The notes: generated from the letters alone by a model not told the origin. Counted from the first letter of the stretch, positions 1-4,220 are shown. The stretch: DNA of 7,145 bases from an uncultured Clostridia bacterium (GCA_910585485.1 CAJUEZ010000071.1:1-7145), one strand, 5' to 3'. Numbers and translations are program-made.

Positions 1-2
1 TA

Positions 3-257
3 CTCGGCTATTGCCGTATTGAGGTATTACCGCGTCAGCTTGAAAGCCTTGTCCCGACTATCGCTGTTGATATGTACCGCGCAAAAGGCTATGGACATGA
101 AACAGCGCCCGAGGTTGTAAAGTCAATTTCGGAGGGTGAACGCAGTGTATCATATGCGGAAACAAATCCAGATAATGATTTTTTTGCAAATTATCACGAC
201 AGGCTGAAGCCTTACATCAACAGGAAAGGACGTGTACCGAGTGACAACACCGTTTAG
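3..257 (+). CDS. gp6-like head-tail connector protein (3' part)
   Basis: The reading frame is open from the left edge of the window and stops at TAG 255-257; the true start lies outside. The 84 visible residues contain IEVLPRQLESLVPTIAVDMYR, split here as IEVLPRQLES plus LVPTIAVDMYR, then a YAETNPDNDFF segment and a C-terminal LKPYI. This pattern (a helix with alternating V/A residues and RY/YR, a small loop, then a short helix before the end) is typical of the gp6/YqbG-like connector family, which forms the ring joining the portal to the neck. The position just upstream of a head-closure-like gene and gp10 fits. An internal ATG at 72 is in the middle of the conserved helix and is not a believable start. 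The family call rests on pattern memory. Confidence 0.7.
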   Translation, partial: LGYCRIEVLPRQLESLVPTIAVDMYRAKGYGHETAPEVVKSISEGERSVSYAETNPDNDFFANYHDRLKPYINRKGRVPSDNTV

Positions 258-555
258 AAGATTTTATAATACCGATGTAAAACTGCTTGAAATTAAAGAA
301 ACAGGAGTATATTCAAAGATACGGCAAGTTAAAGAGTTATGCGAGGTTATGGCAGACGTACAGCCTTATAACGGTGGTCTGCTTGCTAAGGAATACGGAC
401 TTGAGGCAGAGTGTCAGAAACGTATGTTCTGCGACAATAACGAGCATTTGACAGAGGGGAACTATGCCGAAATACACGGACAACGGTATAAAATTATATA
501 TGTCGAAGCGTGGGATATGGGCGCGGCGGTTATTTTGCAGAAGGTGACGGTATGA
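241..555 (+). CDS. Head-closure / head-tail joining-like protein
   Basis: This is a 104-residue protein starting at GTG 241, overlapping the end of the connector gene. An in-frame GTG at 232 would give 107 residues, but it sits directly against the ribosome site AGGAAAGGA (222-230), whereas 241 has a spacing of about 10 nt, so 241 is preferred. The protein is rich in beta-type stretches (VKLLEIKE near the start, AEIHGQRYKIIYVEAWDMG and AVILQKVTV at the end). This agrees with the small beta-barrel head-closure or stopper proteins that follow the gp6-like connector in Firmicutes phages. The ending HGQRYKIIYVE resembles the G..Y.I..v motif of that group. Its stop TGA (553-555) overlaps the next ATG in an ATGA arrangement, so the two are probably translationally coupled. 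The role is assigned mostly from gene order. Confidence 0.6.
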   Translation: MTTPFRRFYNTDVKLLEIKETGVYSKIRQVKELCEVMADVQPYNGGLLAKEYGLEAECQKRMFCDNNEHLTEGNYAEIHGQRYKIIYVEAWDMGAAVILQKVTV

Positions 556-965
556 ACATACATTTTGATGTAAGTGATGTTATAAATAAACTCGACAAAG
601 TGGCGGAAAATCTTTCGGCAGGATTGTATAACGCATTGCAGGAATCAGGCGAGGTTGTACGCAAGGAGGCGGTTTTAAACTGTCCTGTACAGACAGGACG
701 TTTACGCGGCAGTATAACTGTCAATGTCGAGGGGAATACCGCTGAAATAGGCACTAATTTAGAGTATGCGCCTTTTGTTGAGTACGGTACGGGAAGCAAA
801 GGGGACAAGTCAGTCGCACATACGACGAAAAAACAATGGACATATCGAAGCGGTGATAATTTCTATACTACAAGCGGTCAAAAACCGCAGCCGTTTTTAA
901 CACCTGCGCTTAAAAATAACAAAGATACTATTATAAAACTTATCAGGGAGGCGGTAAAACGATGA
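552..965 (+). CDS. HK97 gp10-like tail completion protein
   Basis: This is a 137-residue protein. ATG 552 is chosen because it makes an ATGA overlap with the previous stop and has AAGGTG at 541-546; the frame is open further upstream but without a better site. The family signature is clear: CPVQTGRLRGS at residues 44-54, EYAPFVEYGTG at 71-81 and GQKPQPFLTPAL at 109-120, in the order and at the length usual for HK97 gp10-like proteins. These proteins act at the neck when the preformed tail joins the filled head. The central stretch of residues 82-108 is the variable loop of the family. The stop again overlaps the next gene by 4 nt. Confidence 0.9.
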   Translation: MNIHFDVSDVINKLDKVAENLSAGLYNALQESGEVVRKEAVLNCPVQTGRLRGSITVNVEGNTAEIGTNLEYAPFVEYGTGSKGDKSVAHTTKKQWTYRSGDNFYTTSGQKPQPFLTPALKNNKDTIIKLIREAVKR

Positions 966-1303
966 CAGATGTTAATGCAGAGGCGGAAAAAACCTTGTCA
1001 AAACTGGATTATACGGTAGAATATTATTACCCTAAGAAGTTTAATGACTTGCCTGTTATTAGCTTCTATAATTTGACAGAAAACCCCGATTTTTCGGCAG
1101 ATAATAACGAAGTTGTGCAATCGGGGTGTGTGGTAGTGGACATATGGGCAGATGAGCCGTCCGATTGCGGAAAAATAGCAGTTGAAGTCAATGATGTTAT
1201 GACGGCTGATAATTGGTCGCGCGAGTTCTCGCGTGACCTGCCGCCCGACAATAGCGGTGTGCATCATAAAACAATGCGTTTTTCGAAAGATTTTTTACTT
1301 TAG
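962..1303 (+). CDS. Probable tail terminator / tail completion protein
   Basis: This is a 113-residue protein starting at ATG 962, overlapping the gp10 stop by 4 nt, with a strong site AGGGAGG at 945-951. The N-terminal half reads like the small tail-terminator fold: helix AEKTLSKL, a strand with VEYYYPKKF, then LPVISFYNLTE, and the strand CVVVDIWADEP followed by helix KIAVEVNDVM. A 'period-type' strand ending in W(A/S)D or similar followed by a helix is common in gp17/YqbJ-like proteins that cap the tail tube. Gene order (gp6, closure, gp10, this, major tail protein) supports it strongly. The sequence alone is too divergent for a firm family name. In an uninterrupted phage the next gene would be the major tail protein; here cassette 1 intervenes. 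Confidence 0.6.
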   Translation: MTDVNAEAEKTLSKLDYTVEYYYPKKFNDLPVISFYNLTENPDFSADNNEVVQSGCVVVDIWADEPSDCGKIAVEVNDVMTADNWSREFSRDLPPDNSGVHHKTMRFSKDFLL

Positions 1304-1325
1304 AAAAAAATTTTTGAAAAATATG

Positions 1326-1341
1326 AAAAAACCTCTTGACA
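1326..1341 (+). repeat. 16-bp direct repeat at left end of cassette 1
   Basis: AAAAAACCTCTTGACA here is identical to 4129-4144 at the start of cassette 2 and includes the -35 box. The preceding stretch AAAAATTTTT also recurs, which makes this a candidate left boundary. Confidence 0.8.
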
Positions 1342-1364
1342 TACGTTTAAACGTATGATATAAT
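1336..1364 (+). promoter_or_regulatory. Consensus sigma-A promoter of cassette 1
   Basis: TTGACA (1336-1341), a 17-bp spacer and TATAAT (1359-1364) match the vegetative consensus perfectly. The expected start is near 1371, giving a leader of under 20 nt before peptide gene A. The spacer is filled by a palindrome (see next entry), so a bound repressor would block RNA polymerase directly. Confidence 0.88.
1340..1357. promoter_or_regulatory. Palindromic operator in promoter spacer, cassette 1
   Basis: CATACGTTTAAACGTATG is a perfect 18-bp palindrome lying between the -35 and -10 boxes. Cassette 2 has a different palindrome in the same place. The likely binder is the RHH protein encoded three genes downstream; this is inference. 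Confidence 0.7.
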
Positions 1365-1389
1365 TATATTATAGAAAGGAGGTGAGAGA

Positions 1390-1494
1390 ATGGCAAGCAA
1401 TAAAAAGAAGCCTAACAAGGAATTTTTAATCTCAGCCTTGATAGACTTCACAATCGGCTTGTTACTGCTGGTTATTGATAAAATAATCGAGTAA
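1390..1494 (+). CDS. Small membrane peptide A1 (toxin-like)
   Basis: This is a 34-residue peptide, first gene behind the consensus promoter. The ribosome site AAAGGAGGTGA (1375-1385) is a full complement to the 16S 3' end and sits 7 nt from ATG 1390, so high translation is expected. Residues 4-11 are basic (NKKKPNKE), residues 12-29 (FLISALIDFTIGLLLLVI) form one likely membrane helix, and the end is DKIIE. Cassette 2 has a counterpart of 30 residues in the same position with little sequence identity. A predicted antisense RNA covers most of the gene and the start codon can pair with 1538-1548. Together these resemble the toxin gene of a type I toxin-antitoxin pair. I do not recognise the family; toxicity is inferred. 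Confidence 0.7.
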   Translation: MASNKKKPNKEFLISALIDFTIGLLLLVIDKIIE

Positions 1495-1518
1495 CAACGA
1501 GGGGGAGAAATCCCCCTC
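1402..1518 (-). ncRNA. Predicted antisense RNA to peptide gene A1
   Basis: The start is predicted about 7 nt after the -10 of the minus-strand promoter, near 1518, exactly the foot of the GAAA stem. The RNA would begin with a strong 8-bp hairpin, then run antisense through codons of A1. On the minus strand the stem TAACAAG (1464-1458) with CTTGTTA (1419-1413) is followed by GGCTTCTTTTTA, a U-rich end near 1402, so the length would be about 115 nt. It covers most of A1 but not its ribosome site, as in type I systems that act through the body or 3' part of the toxin mRNA. The transcript is predicted from promoter and terminator-like signals only. Confidence 0.55.
1499..1518. other. GC-rich hairpin with GAAA loop, cassette 1
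   Basis: GAGGGGGA and TCCCCCTC form an 8-bp stem closed by GAAA, just after the A1 stop codon. No U-run follows on the + strand, so it is not a normal terminator for the sense RNA. It would form the 5' end of the antisense RNA. Confidence 0.8.
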
Positions 1519-1524
1519 ACCGAT

Positions 1525-1553
1525 ATTATATATTAAATGTTTGCCATTGTCAA
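1525..1553 (-). promoter_or_regulatory. Antisense consensus promoter, cassette 1
   Basis: On the minus strand TTGACA (1553-1548), a 17-bp spacer and TATAAT (1530-1525) form a perfect consensus promoter directed back towards peptide gene A1. Cassette 2 has the equivalent at the same place relative to the GAAA stem. Confidence 0.8.
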
Positions 1554-1554
1554 T

Positions 1555-1635
1555 ATGAGAGCATTGATATTTTTAGGGATATTTTTTATAGGTATTGCTA
1601 TCGTAAAGGCAATGTATTGGCTGTTTAGGAGGTGA
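1555..1635 (+). CDS. Small membrane peptide B1
   Basis: This is a 26-residue peptide from ATG 1555, or 32 residues from the in-frame ATG 1537. Neither has a clear ribosome site, so the start is uncertain. It is almost wholly hydrophobic (LIFLGIFFIGIAIV, residues 4-17) with a positive C-terminus YWLFRR, fitting a single membrane-spanning segment. The stop TGA 1633-1635 overlaps the start zone of the RHH gene. Cassette 2 has a 27-residue hydrophobic, basic-ended peptide in the same slot, ending 1 nt before the RHH start. This repeated position is the main reason to believe the gene. Alternatively it could be a translated leader that delivers ribosomes to the RHH gene. The family is not recognised. 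Confidence 0.5.
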   Translation: MRALIFLGIFFIGIAIVKAMYWLFRR

Positions 1636-1805
1636 TACCAATAAGGGATTACAAGAAAGAGTCAGCGTGGGAAAGAAAGGCATATAAAATTTTCAGTTTT
1701 AAAGCTCGCCGCGATAATGGCGAAGCTGAAAAATTAGAAAAAGCTATGGGAAATAAATCTTTTGCTGACTGGGTACGTTCAAAATTGAACGAGGAACAGA
1801 AATAA
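1632..1805 (+). CDS. Ribbon-helix-helix (Arc/MetJ-type) regulator 1
   Basis: This is a 57-residue protein if it starts at GTG 1632, which overlaps the peptide B1 stop. An in-frame TAG at 1626-1628 rules out any earlier start. The strong ribosome site AGGAGGTGAT (1627-1636) overlaps that GTG but is ideally placed, 8 nt away, for ATA 1641, which would give 54 residues beginning RDYKKESAWE. The layout is that of the small phage RHH proteins: a basic N-terminal part ending KKESAWERKAY, a beta strand KIFSFKARR (residues 19-27), helix EAEKLEKAMG and helix SFADWVRSKLNEE. It is likely a dimeric DNA-binding repressor whose strand enters the major groove. The perfect palindrome in the cassette promoter is the obvious target, giving negative autoregulation. 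Cassette 2 carries a diverged homologue, also 57 residues. Confidence 0.75.
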   Translation: MIPIRDYKKESAWERKAYKIFSFKARRDNGEAEKLEKAMGNKSFADWVRSKLNEEQK

Positions 1806-1807
1806 AA

Positions 1808-1847
1808 GAGATACTTGCTCGCCCTCAGAAAGTGAAACAAGTATCTC
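1808..1847. repeat. Inverted repeat after RHH gene 1
   Basis: GAGATACTTG (1808-1817) pairs with CAAGTATCTC (1838-1847), a 10-bp stem with a 20-nt loop starting CTCGCC. No U-run follows (ACACACAACCC), so termination is doubtful. Cassette 2 has an 11-bp stem of different sequence in the same place, whose loop starts CTCCGC. Confidence 0.7.
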
Positions 1848-1848
1848 A

Positions 1849-1927
1849 ACACACAACCCACGTAGGATTGATAAATCTATTATATCATTCCTCTGGGTTA
1901 AAATCAAGTATTTAGGAGGAAAATATA
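1849..1927 (+). repeat. Conserved leader before cargo gene, copy 1
   Basis: It is closely similar to 4685-4760; positions 1879-1930 match 4712-4763 with only two differences. It contains ACCCA and AGGA on the left, able to pair with TCCT and TGGGT on the right. TTCCTC (1888-1893) could instead pair with GAGGAA of the ribosome site (1916-1921). This may be an RNA control element for the downstream gene. Confidence 0.7.
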
Positions 1928-2185
1928 ATGGAAAAAGTATTAAGTTTTGCACAAGACGGAAAAGGATATACTTCAAAACCGCTTGACTTTGAAGCTATGT
2001 GTATGATTAACGAAGCACACAATGACAAAAATCTATATGGGCCGTTAATGATTTGCAGAGATGCAGTAGATTATCTCTTTGAAGGGATAGTCAGTCAAGA
2101 AGTAATGGACAATCTTGATGTTTCTACAAGAACATACCTTTGTATAGAGCTATGGGGTTTTTATGTGGAGGTGTTGAAATCGTGA
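1928..2185 (+). CDS. Second copy of tail assembly chaperone G (cargo of cassette 1)
   Basis: This is an 85-residue protein from ATG 1928 with the site AGGAGGA (1914-1920). It aligns end to end with the chaperone at 3659-3928: shared TSKP, DFEAMC, IN, AHND, GPL, CR, AVDY, FEG, LC and LW, about half of all positions by eye. The normal gene continues into a second frame by -1 slippage. This copy has no A AAA AAC site and no T-like frame; its stop overlaps the start of the HNH-type gene (GTGA). It is thus a stand-alone G-like protein inside the accessory element. It may supplement or replace G during tail tube assembly, or be a captured flank of a homing site. The leader in front of it is shared with an unrelated gene in cassette 2. 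Confidence 0.75.
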   Translation: MEKVLSFAQDGKGYTSKPLDFEAMCMINEAHNDKNLYGPLMICRDAVDYLFEGIVSQEVMDNLDVSTRTYLCIELWGFYVEVLKS

Positions 2186-2814
2186 GCAAGTCATTCAGAA
2201 AAGACTTGACAGGGCAAAGGTTCGGCAGGCTTACGGTGTTAGAGTTTGTTCTAACAGAGGGTCACAGAAGTTTTTGGAAGTGTCAATGTGAATGTGGAAA
2301 TATATCTGTAGTGAATGGTATGTATTTAAAGACAGGGCGAACGCAGTCTTGTGGCTGTATTCAAAAAGAGATAGCGGCACAACTCAAAACTAAACATAAT
2401 CTGCACGACACAAGATTATATAAAATATGGATAGATATGAAAAAACGTTGTTATAATCCTAATCAAACACATTTTAAAGATTATGGTGGGCGAGGTATTT
2501 TAGTTTGTGGTGATTGGAAAGACAATTTTCAAGCATTTTATGACTGGGCAATGTCAAACGGATATGATGATAATTTGACAATAGACCGCATTGACAACAA
2601 TGGAATTTATGAGCCTTCAAATTGTCATTGGGTTGATATGAAAAGTCAATCGAGAAATACGCGGCGCAATGTTAAAATTGAATACAATGGTAAAAAAATA
2701 TGTATAGCAGAGGCGGTAGAACATAGTAAAATTCCGTATAATATTTTATATATGCGATACCAAAGGGGAGACAGAGGCGAAAGATTATTCCGACCTGTTA
2801 AAAAGAAAAAATAA
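2182..2814 (+). CDS. HNH/AP2-type homing-endonuclease-like protein 1
   Basis: This is a 210-residue protein. GTG 2182 is chosen because it overlaps the previous stop by 4 nt, has GGAGGTG at 2167-2172, and gives the same N-terminus as the paralogue in cassette 2 (first 23 residues identical). Residues 8-20 (DLTGQRFGRLTVL) are the usual opening of this phage family. Cys34, 36, 38 and Cys57, 59 suggest a zinc-binding knuckle. YGGRGI is at 101-106, and the HNH-like core IDRIDNNGIYEPSNCHW at 134-150 has Asp-Arg where classical HNH enzymes have Asp-His. A C-terminal DNA-binding segment (EYNGKKICIAEAVEHSKI) ends in a basic GDRGERLF tail. Such proteins are free-standing homing nucleases in phages. 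Activity and target cannot be read from the sequence. Confidence 0.85.
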   Translation: MSKSFRKDLTGQRFGRLTVLEFVLTEGHRSFWKCQCECGNISVVNGMYLKTGRTQSCGCIQKEIAAQLKTKHNLHDTRLYKIWIDMKKRCYNPNQTHFKDYGGRGILVCGDWKDNFQAFYDWAMSNGYDDNLTIDRIDNNGIYEPSNCHWVDMKSQSRNTRRNVKIEYNGKKICIAEAVEHSKIPYNILYMRYQRGDRGERLFRPVKKKK

Positions 2815-2821
2815 ATCAAAG

Positions 2822-2846
2822 AAGCACGTTTTCGGACGTGCTTTTT
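2822..2846 (+). terminator. Intrinsic terminator ending cassette 1
   Basis: AAGCACGT (2822-2829), loop TTTCGG, ACGTGCTT (2836-2843), running into T5 (2842-2846). It lies 7 nt after the HNH-type stop codon. Confidence 0.85.
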
Positions 2847-2946
2847 GAATACCAAAAAGGGGGGTATAGATATGTGTATACGTTCACCGTGTAATATAAC
2901 AAAGTATAAGTCTAATATTTTAATTTGTTTTTAGGAGGAAATAAAT

Positions 2947-3594
2947 ATGAGCAATAAAACAGAAAATCGTAAACCATTACCTACTATTGGTGTTTCAAAC
3001 TATACGTTTTTTAAATTACTGACAGATACAGAGGACGGCGCAACCTATGATACCCCGTACCATCTTCGCGGTACTGTAGAGATAAGCCCTACAGATAGCG
3101 GCGGAAGCGATGTATTTGACGCAGATAACGGAGCATATGTGGCAAGCTCGTATATTGAAAAGCTTGGACACGACATTACAAATGCTGATATTCCGCCCGA
3201 GGTTGACGCGGAGTGGCGCGGACTTGAACGAAAGGACGGAATTGTCGAGGTGTCAAATGACACTAAGACCGTTTATTTTGGTGTGGCTTGGAGAATTTTA
3301 AAGTCTGACGGTACTTACAGATATGTAAGATACTATAAAGGTTCGTACAGCTTTGCGTCAAATGTTGGCGGTAAAACCAAGCCGTCGAGCGGTTCTATCG
3401 AAAAGCAGACCGCAAAGGCTACTTATACGGCTGTACAGCGTGATTTTGACAATAATTATTACGCATATTTTGACGAAACGGATTTGCCTGACGGAGTTAC
3501 AAAGGAAACATTGGAAGAAAAGTGGTTTACAGATTTAAATTATTATCCGACAACAACGCCTGCTCCCACAAAGGCAAGCACTAAAACAGAATAG
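2947..3594 (+). CDS. Major tail protein, phi13 type
   Basis: This is a 215-residue protein from ATG 2947 with the site AGGAGGAAA (2933-2941). The start PTIGVSNYTFFKLLTDTEDGATY and the following VEISPTDSGGSDVFDADNGAY (quoted here in part) are hallmarks of the phi13-family tail tube protein: 'gv.n.y.a.lt.D..g.tY..p..l.ga..i...p......fyADng'. The DADNGAY at about residues 58-64 is especially telling. The rest (VYFGVAWRILKSDGTYRYVRYYKG, partly quoted) matches the long beta-rich core with an aromatic YRYVRYYKG strand, and the tail ends in a Thr/Pro/Lys-rich linker. It builds the tube of the non-contractile tail. No clear own promoter is seen in the AT-rich 100 nt before it, although a terminator precedes that gap. 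Confidence 0.9.
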   Translation: MSNKTENRKPLPTIGVSNYTFFKLLTDTEDGATYDTPYHLRGTVEISPTDSGGSDVFDADNGAYVASSYIEKLGHDITNADIPPEVDAEWRGLERKDGIVEVSNDTKTVYFGVAWRILKSDGTYRYVRYYKGSYSFASNVGGKTKPSSGSIEKQTAKATYTAVQRDFDNNYYAYFDETDLPDGVTKETLEEKWFTDLNYYPTTTPAPTKASTKTE

Positions 3595-3606
3595 ATATTA
3601 CGATTG

Positions 3607-3635
3607 TTAAGGGACGCTTAGGGGGCGTCCCTTAA
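3607..3635 (+). terminator. Stem-loop between major tail protein and chaperone
   Basis: TTAAGGGACGC (3607-3617) and GCGTCCCTTAA (3625-3635) form an 11-bp perfect stem with a 7-nt loop. The T-run (3643-3647) is 8 nt away, so this is a weak terminator or RNA processing/stability element. It would lower expression after the abundant tube protein. Confidence 0.65.
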
Positions 3636-3658
3636 ACATTGATTTTTGGAGGTAAATT

Positions 3659-3928
3659 ATGCAGAGAACATTATCAATTACAGTTAACAAGAAAACAATC
3701 ACATCAAAGCCGTTTGACTTTGAGGCTATGTGTATTATAAATGACGCGCATAACGATGAAAAGGCGAAAGGTCCGTTAAGTATGTGCCGTGAGGCGGTAG
3801 ACTATATGTTTGAGGGTACGGAGGCAACGCAGGAAATTATAAACTCACTCAGCGTTGAGGAGCATACAAGTTTATGTCTTACGCTGTGGCGTATGTATAT
3901 GGACGCAATAACATCAAAAAACGCGTAA
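3659..3928 (+). CDS. Tail assembly chaperone G
   Basis: This is an 89-residue protein from ATG 3659 with the site GGAGGT at 3648-3653. It sits between the major tail protein and (across cassette 2) the tape measure gene, the standard place for gpG-like chaperones. Family features are a short beta start (LSITVNKKTITSKPFDF), a helical centre with CIINDAH and CREAVDYMFEG, and an LTLWRMYMDAI ending. It would coat the tape measure protein and recruit tube subunits. Near its end the codons TCA AAA AAC contain a -1 slippery heptamer, followed by GCG TAA; the -1 frame continues as the T domain. A diverged copy lies in cassette 1 (1928-2185). Confidence 0.85.
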   Translation: MQRTLSITVNKKTITSKPFDFEAMCIINDAHNDEKAKGPLSMCREAVDYMFEGTEATQEIINSLSVEEHTSLCLTLWRMYMDAITSKNA

Positions 3929-4119
3929 AGTCAGGCAGCAGCACGGGAGGCGGAAAGTTAAGGGATTTATATGCGGTTCTTTTCCGCTCAAAAGGTATTA
4001 TGCCTGACACAGTAGCGAAACAAAATCCGAAAAGACTGTTAGATTTACTGAACAGTCTTGCGGGGGAAGAGGAATATACGGAAATTCCTGAACAGCTGAA
4101 ATTTTTCTACGGACAGTAA
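3659..4119 (+). CDS. Tail assembly chaperone GT (programmed -1 frameshift product)
   Basis: Zero-frame reading to 3922, then slippage by -1 on A AAA AAC (3916-3922), gives 88 + 65 = 153 residues, stop TAA 4117-4119. The -1 frame adds RVKSGSSTGGGKL, a flexible basic Ser/Gly linker, followed by the compact helical T domain (RDLYAVLFRSKGIMPDTV, then RLLDLLNSL, and an acidic stretch before KFFYG). The -1 frame has no ribosome site or start of its own that would give a sensible protein, which supports frameshifting. In lambda-like systems the minor GT form binds the tube protein while G coats the tape measure. The frame arrangement is seen directly; the efficiency is unknown. Confidence 0.82.
3916..3922 (+). 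promoter_or_regulatory. -1 ribosomal slippery site A AAA AAC
   Basis: The heptamer lies in the zero-frame codons TCA AAA AAC, one codon before GCG and the TAA stop. It fits X XXY YYZ and joins G to the T frame. Confidence 0.85.
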
Positions 4120-4128
4120 AAATTTTTC

Positions 4129-4144
4129 AAAAAACCTCTTGACA
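4129..4144 (+). repeat. 16-bp direct repeat at left end of cassette 2
   Basis: AAAAAACCTCTTGACA is identical to 1326-1341. It begins 9 nt after the upstream stop codon and includes the -35 box. Confidence 0.8.
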
Positions 4145-4167
4145 ATAGCGTTACGCTATGTTATAAT
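4139..4167 (+). promoter_or_regulatory. Consensus sigma-A promoter of cassette 2
   Basis: TTGACA (4139-4144), 17-bp spacer and TATAAT (4162-4167) give a perfect match. The start is expected near 4174, inside a leader hairpin. Confidence 0.88.
4145..4159. promoter_or_regulatory. Palindromic operator in promoter spacer, cassette 2
   Basis: ATAGCGT-T-ACGCTAT: 7-bp arms around one base, centred at the same place in the spacer as the cassette 1 palindrome but with different bases. It is the likely site for the RHH protein at 4469-4642 (inference). Confidence 0.7.
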
Positions 4168-4170
4168 ATA

Positions 4171-4199
4171 GATACAGGGTAAGGAAATACCCGAGTATC
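4171..4199 (+). other. Leader hairpin at the 5' end of the cassette 2 transcript
   Basis: GATAC (4171-4175) pairs with GTATC (4195-4199), and GGGTA (4177-4181) with TACCC (4188-4192), with loop AGGAAA. Cassette 1 has no such leader. It may stabilise the RNA. Confidence 0.55.
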
Positions 4200-4220
4200 A
4201 AGGAAAGGAGAACAAAACCA

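Larger units (their letters stand above)
1389..1548 (+). other. Long-range RNA pairing of A1 start codon with downstream segment
   Basis: AATGGCAAGCA (1389-1399, containing the ATG) can pair with TGTTTGCCATT (1538-1548): 10 Watson-Crick pairs and one G-U. Inside lie a 7-bp stem (1413-1419 with 1458-1464) and the GAAA stem. Cassette 2 has the same nested layout with different bases. Confidence 0.6.
1326..2846 (+). mobile_element. Accessory cassette 1 (small-peptide/RHH module plus cargo plus HNH gene)
   Basis: The cassette sits between two tail genes that are normally adjacent. It starts within about 25 nt of the tail-terminator stop and ends with an intrinsic terminator. It contains its own promoter, two membrane peptide genes, an RHH gene, a leader, a chaperone G copy and an HNH-type gene. 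Cassette 2 has the same order, opens with the same 16-mer AAAAAACCTCTTGACA, and has matching leader and HNH sequence. No terminal inverted repeats, transposase or target duplication are visible, so spread by endonuclease-driven homing or recombination is more likely than transposition. The exact ends are uncertain: both cassettes are preceded by an A-run/T-run directly after the upstream stop codon, which may also belong to the element. Confidence 0.65.

Noticed and set aside
1499..1518. The GAAA stems considered as intrinsic terminators of the peptide A transcript.
   Set aside because: Neither stem is followed by a U-run on the + strand, and genes B and RHH lie directly downstream without another + strand promoter.
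1326..2846. Group I or group II intron, or transposon, as an explanation for the cassettes.
   Set aside because: The cassettes lie between genes rather than within them, and no intron core, reverse transcriptase, transposase, terminal inverted repeats or target duplications are visible.
2872..2934. A 20-residue frame (ATG 2872 to TAG 2934) with a G-rich stretch upstream, between the cassette 1 terminator and the major tail protein.
   Set aside because: Its composition is not distinctive, it has no counterpart elsewhere in the window, and the G6 stretch is a poor ribosome site. It is probably untranslated AT-rich sequence.
3607..3635. Possible strong terminator between the major tail protein and chaperone genes.
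   Set aside because: The stem is strong, but the T-run is 8 nt away. I keep it as a weak terminator or stability stem only.
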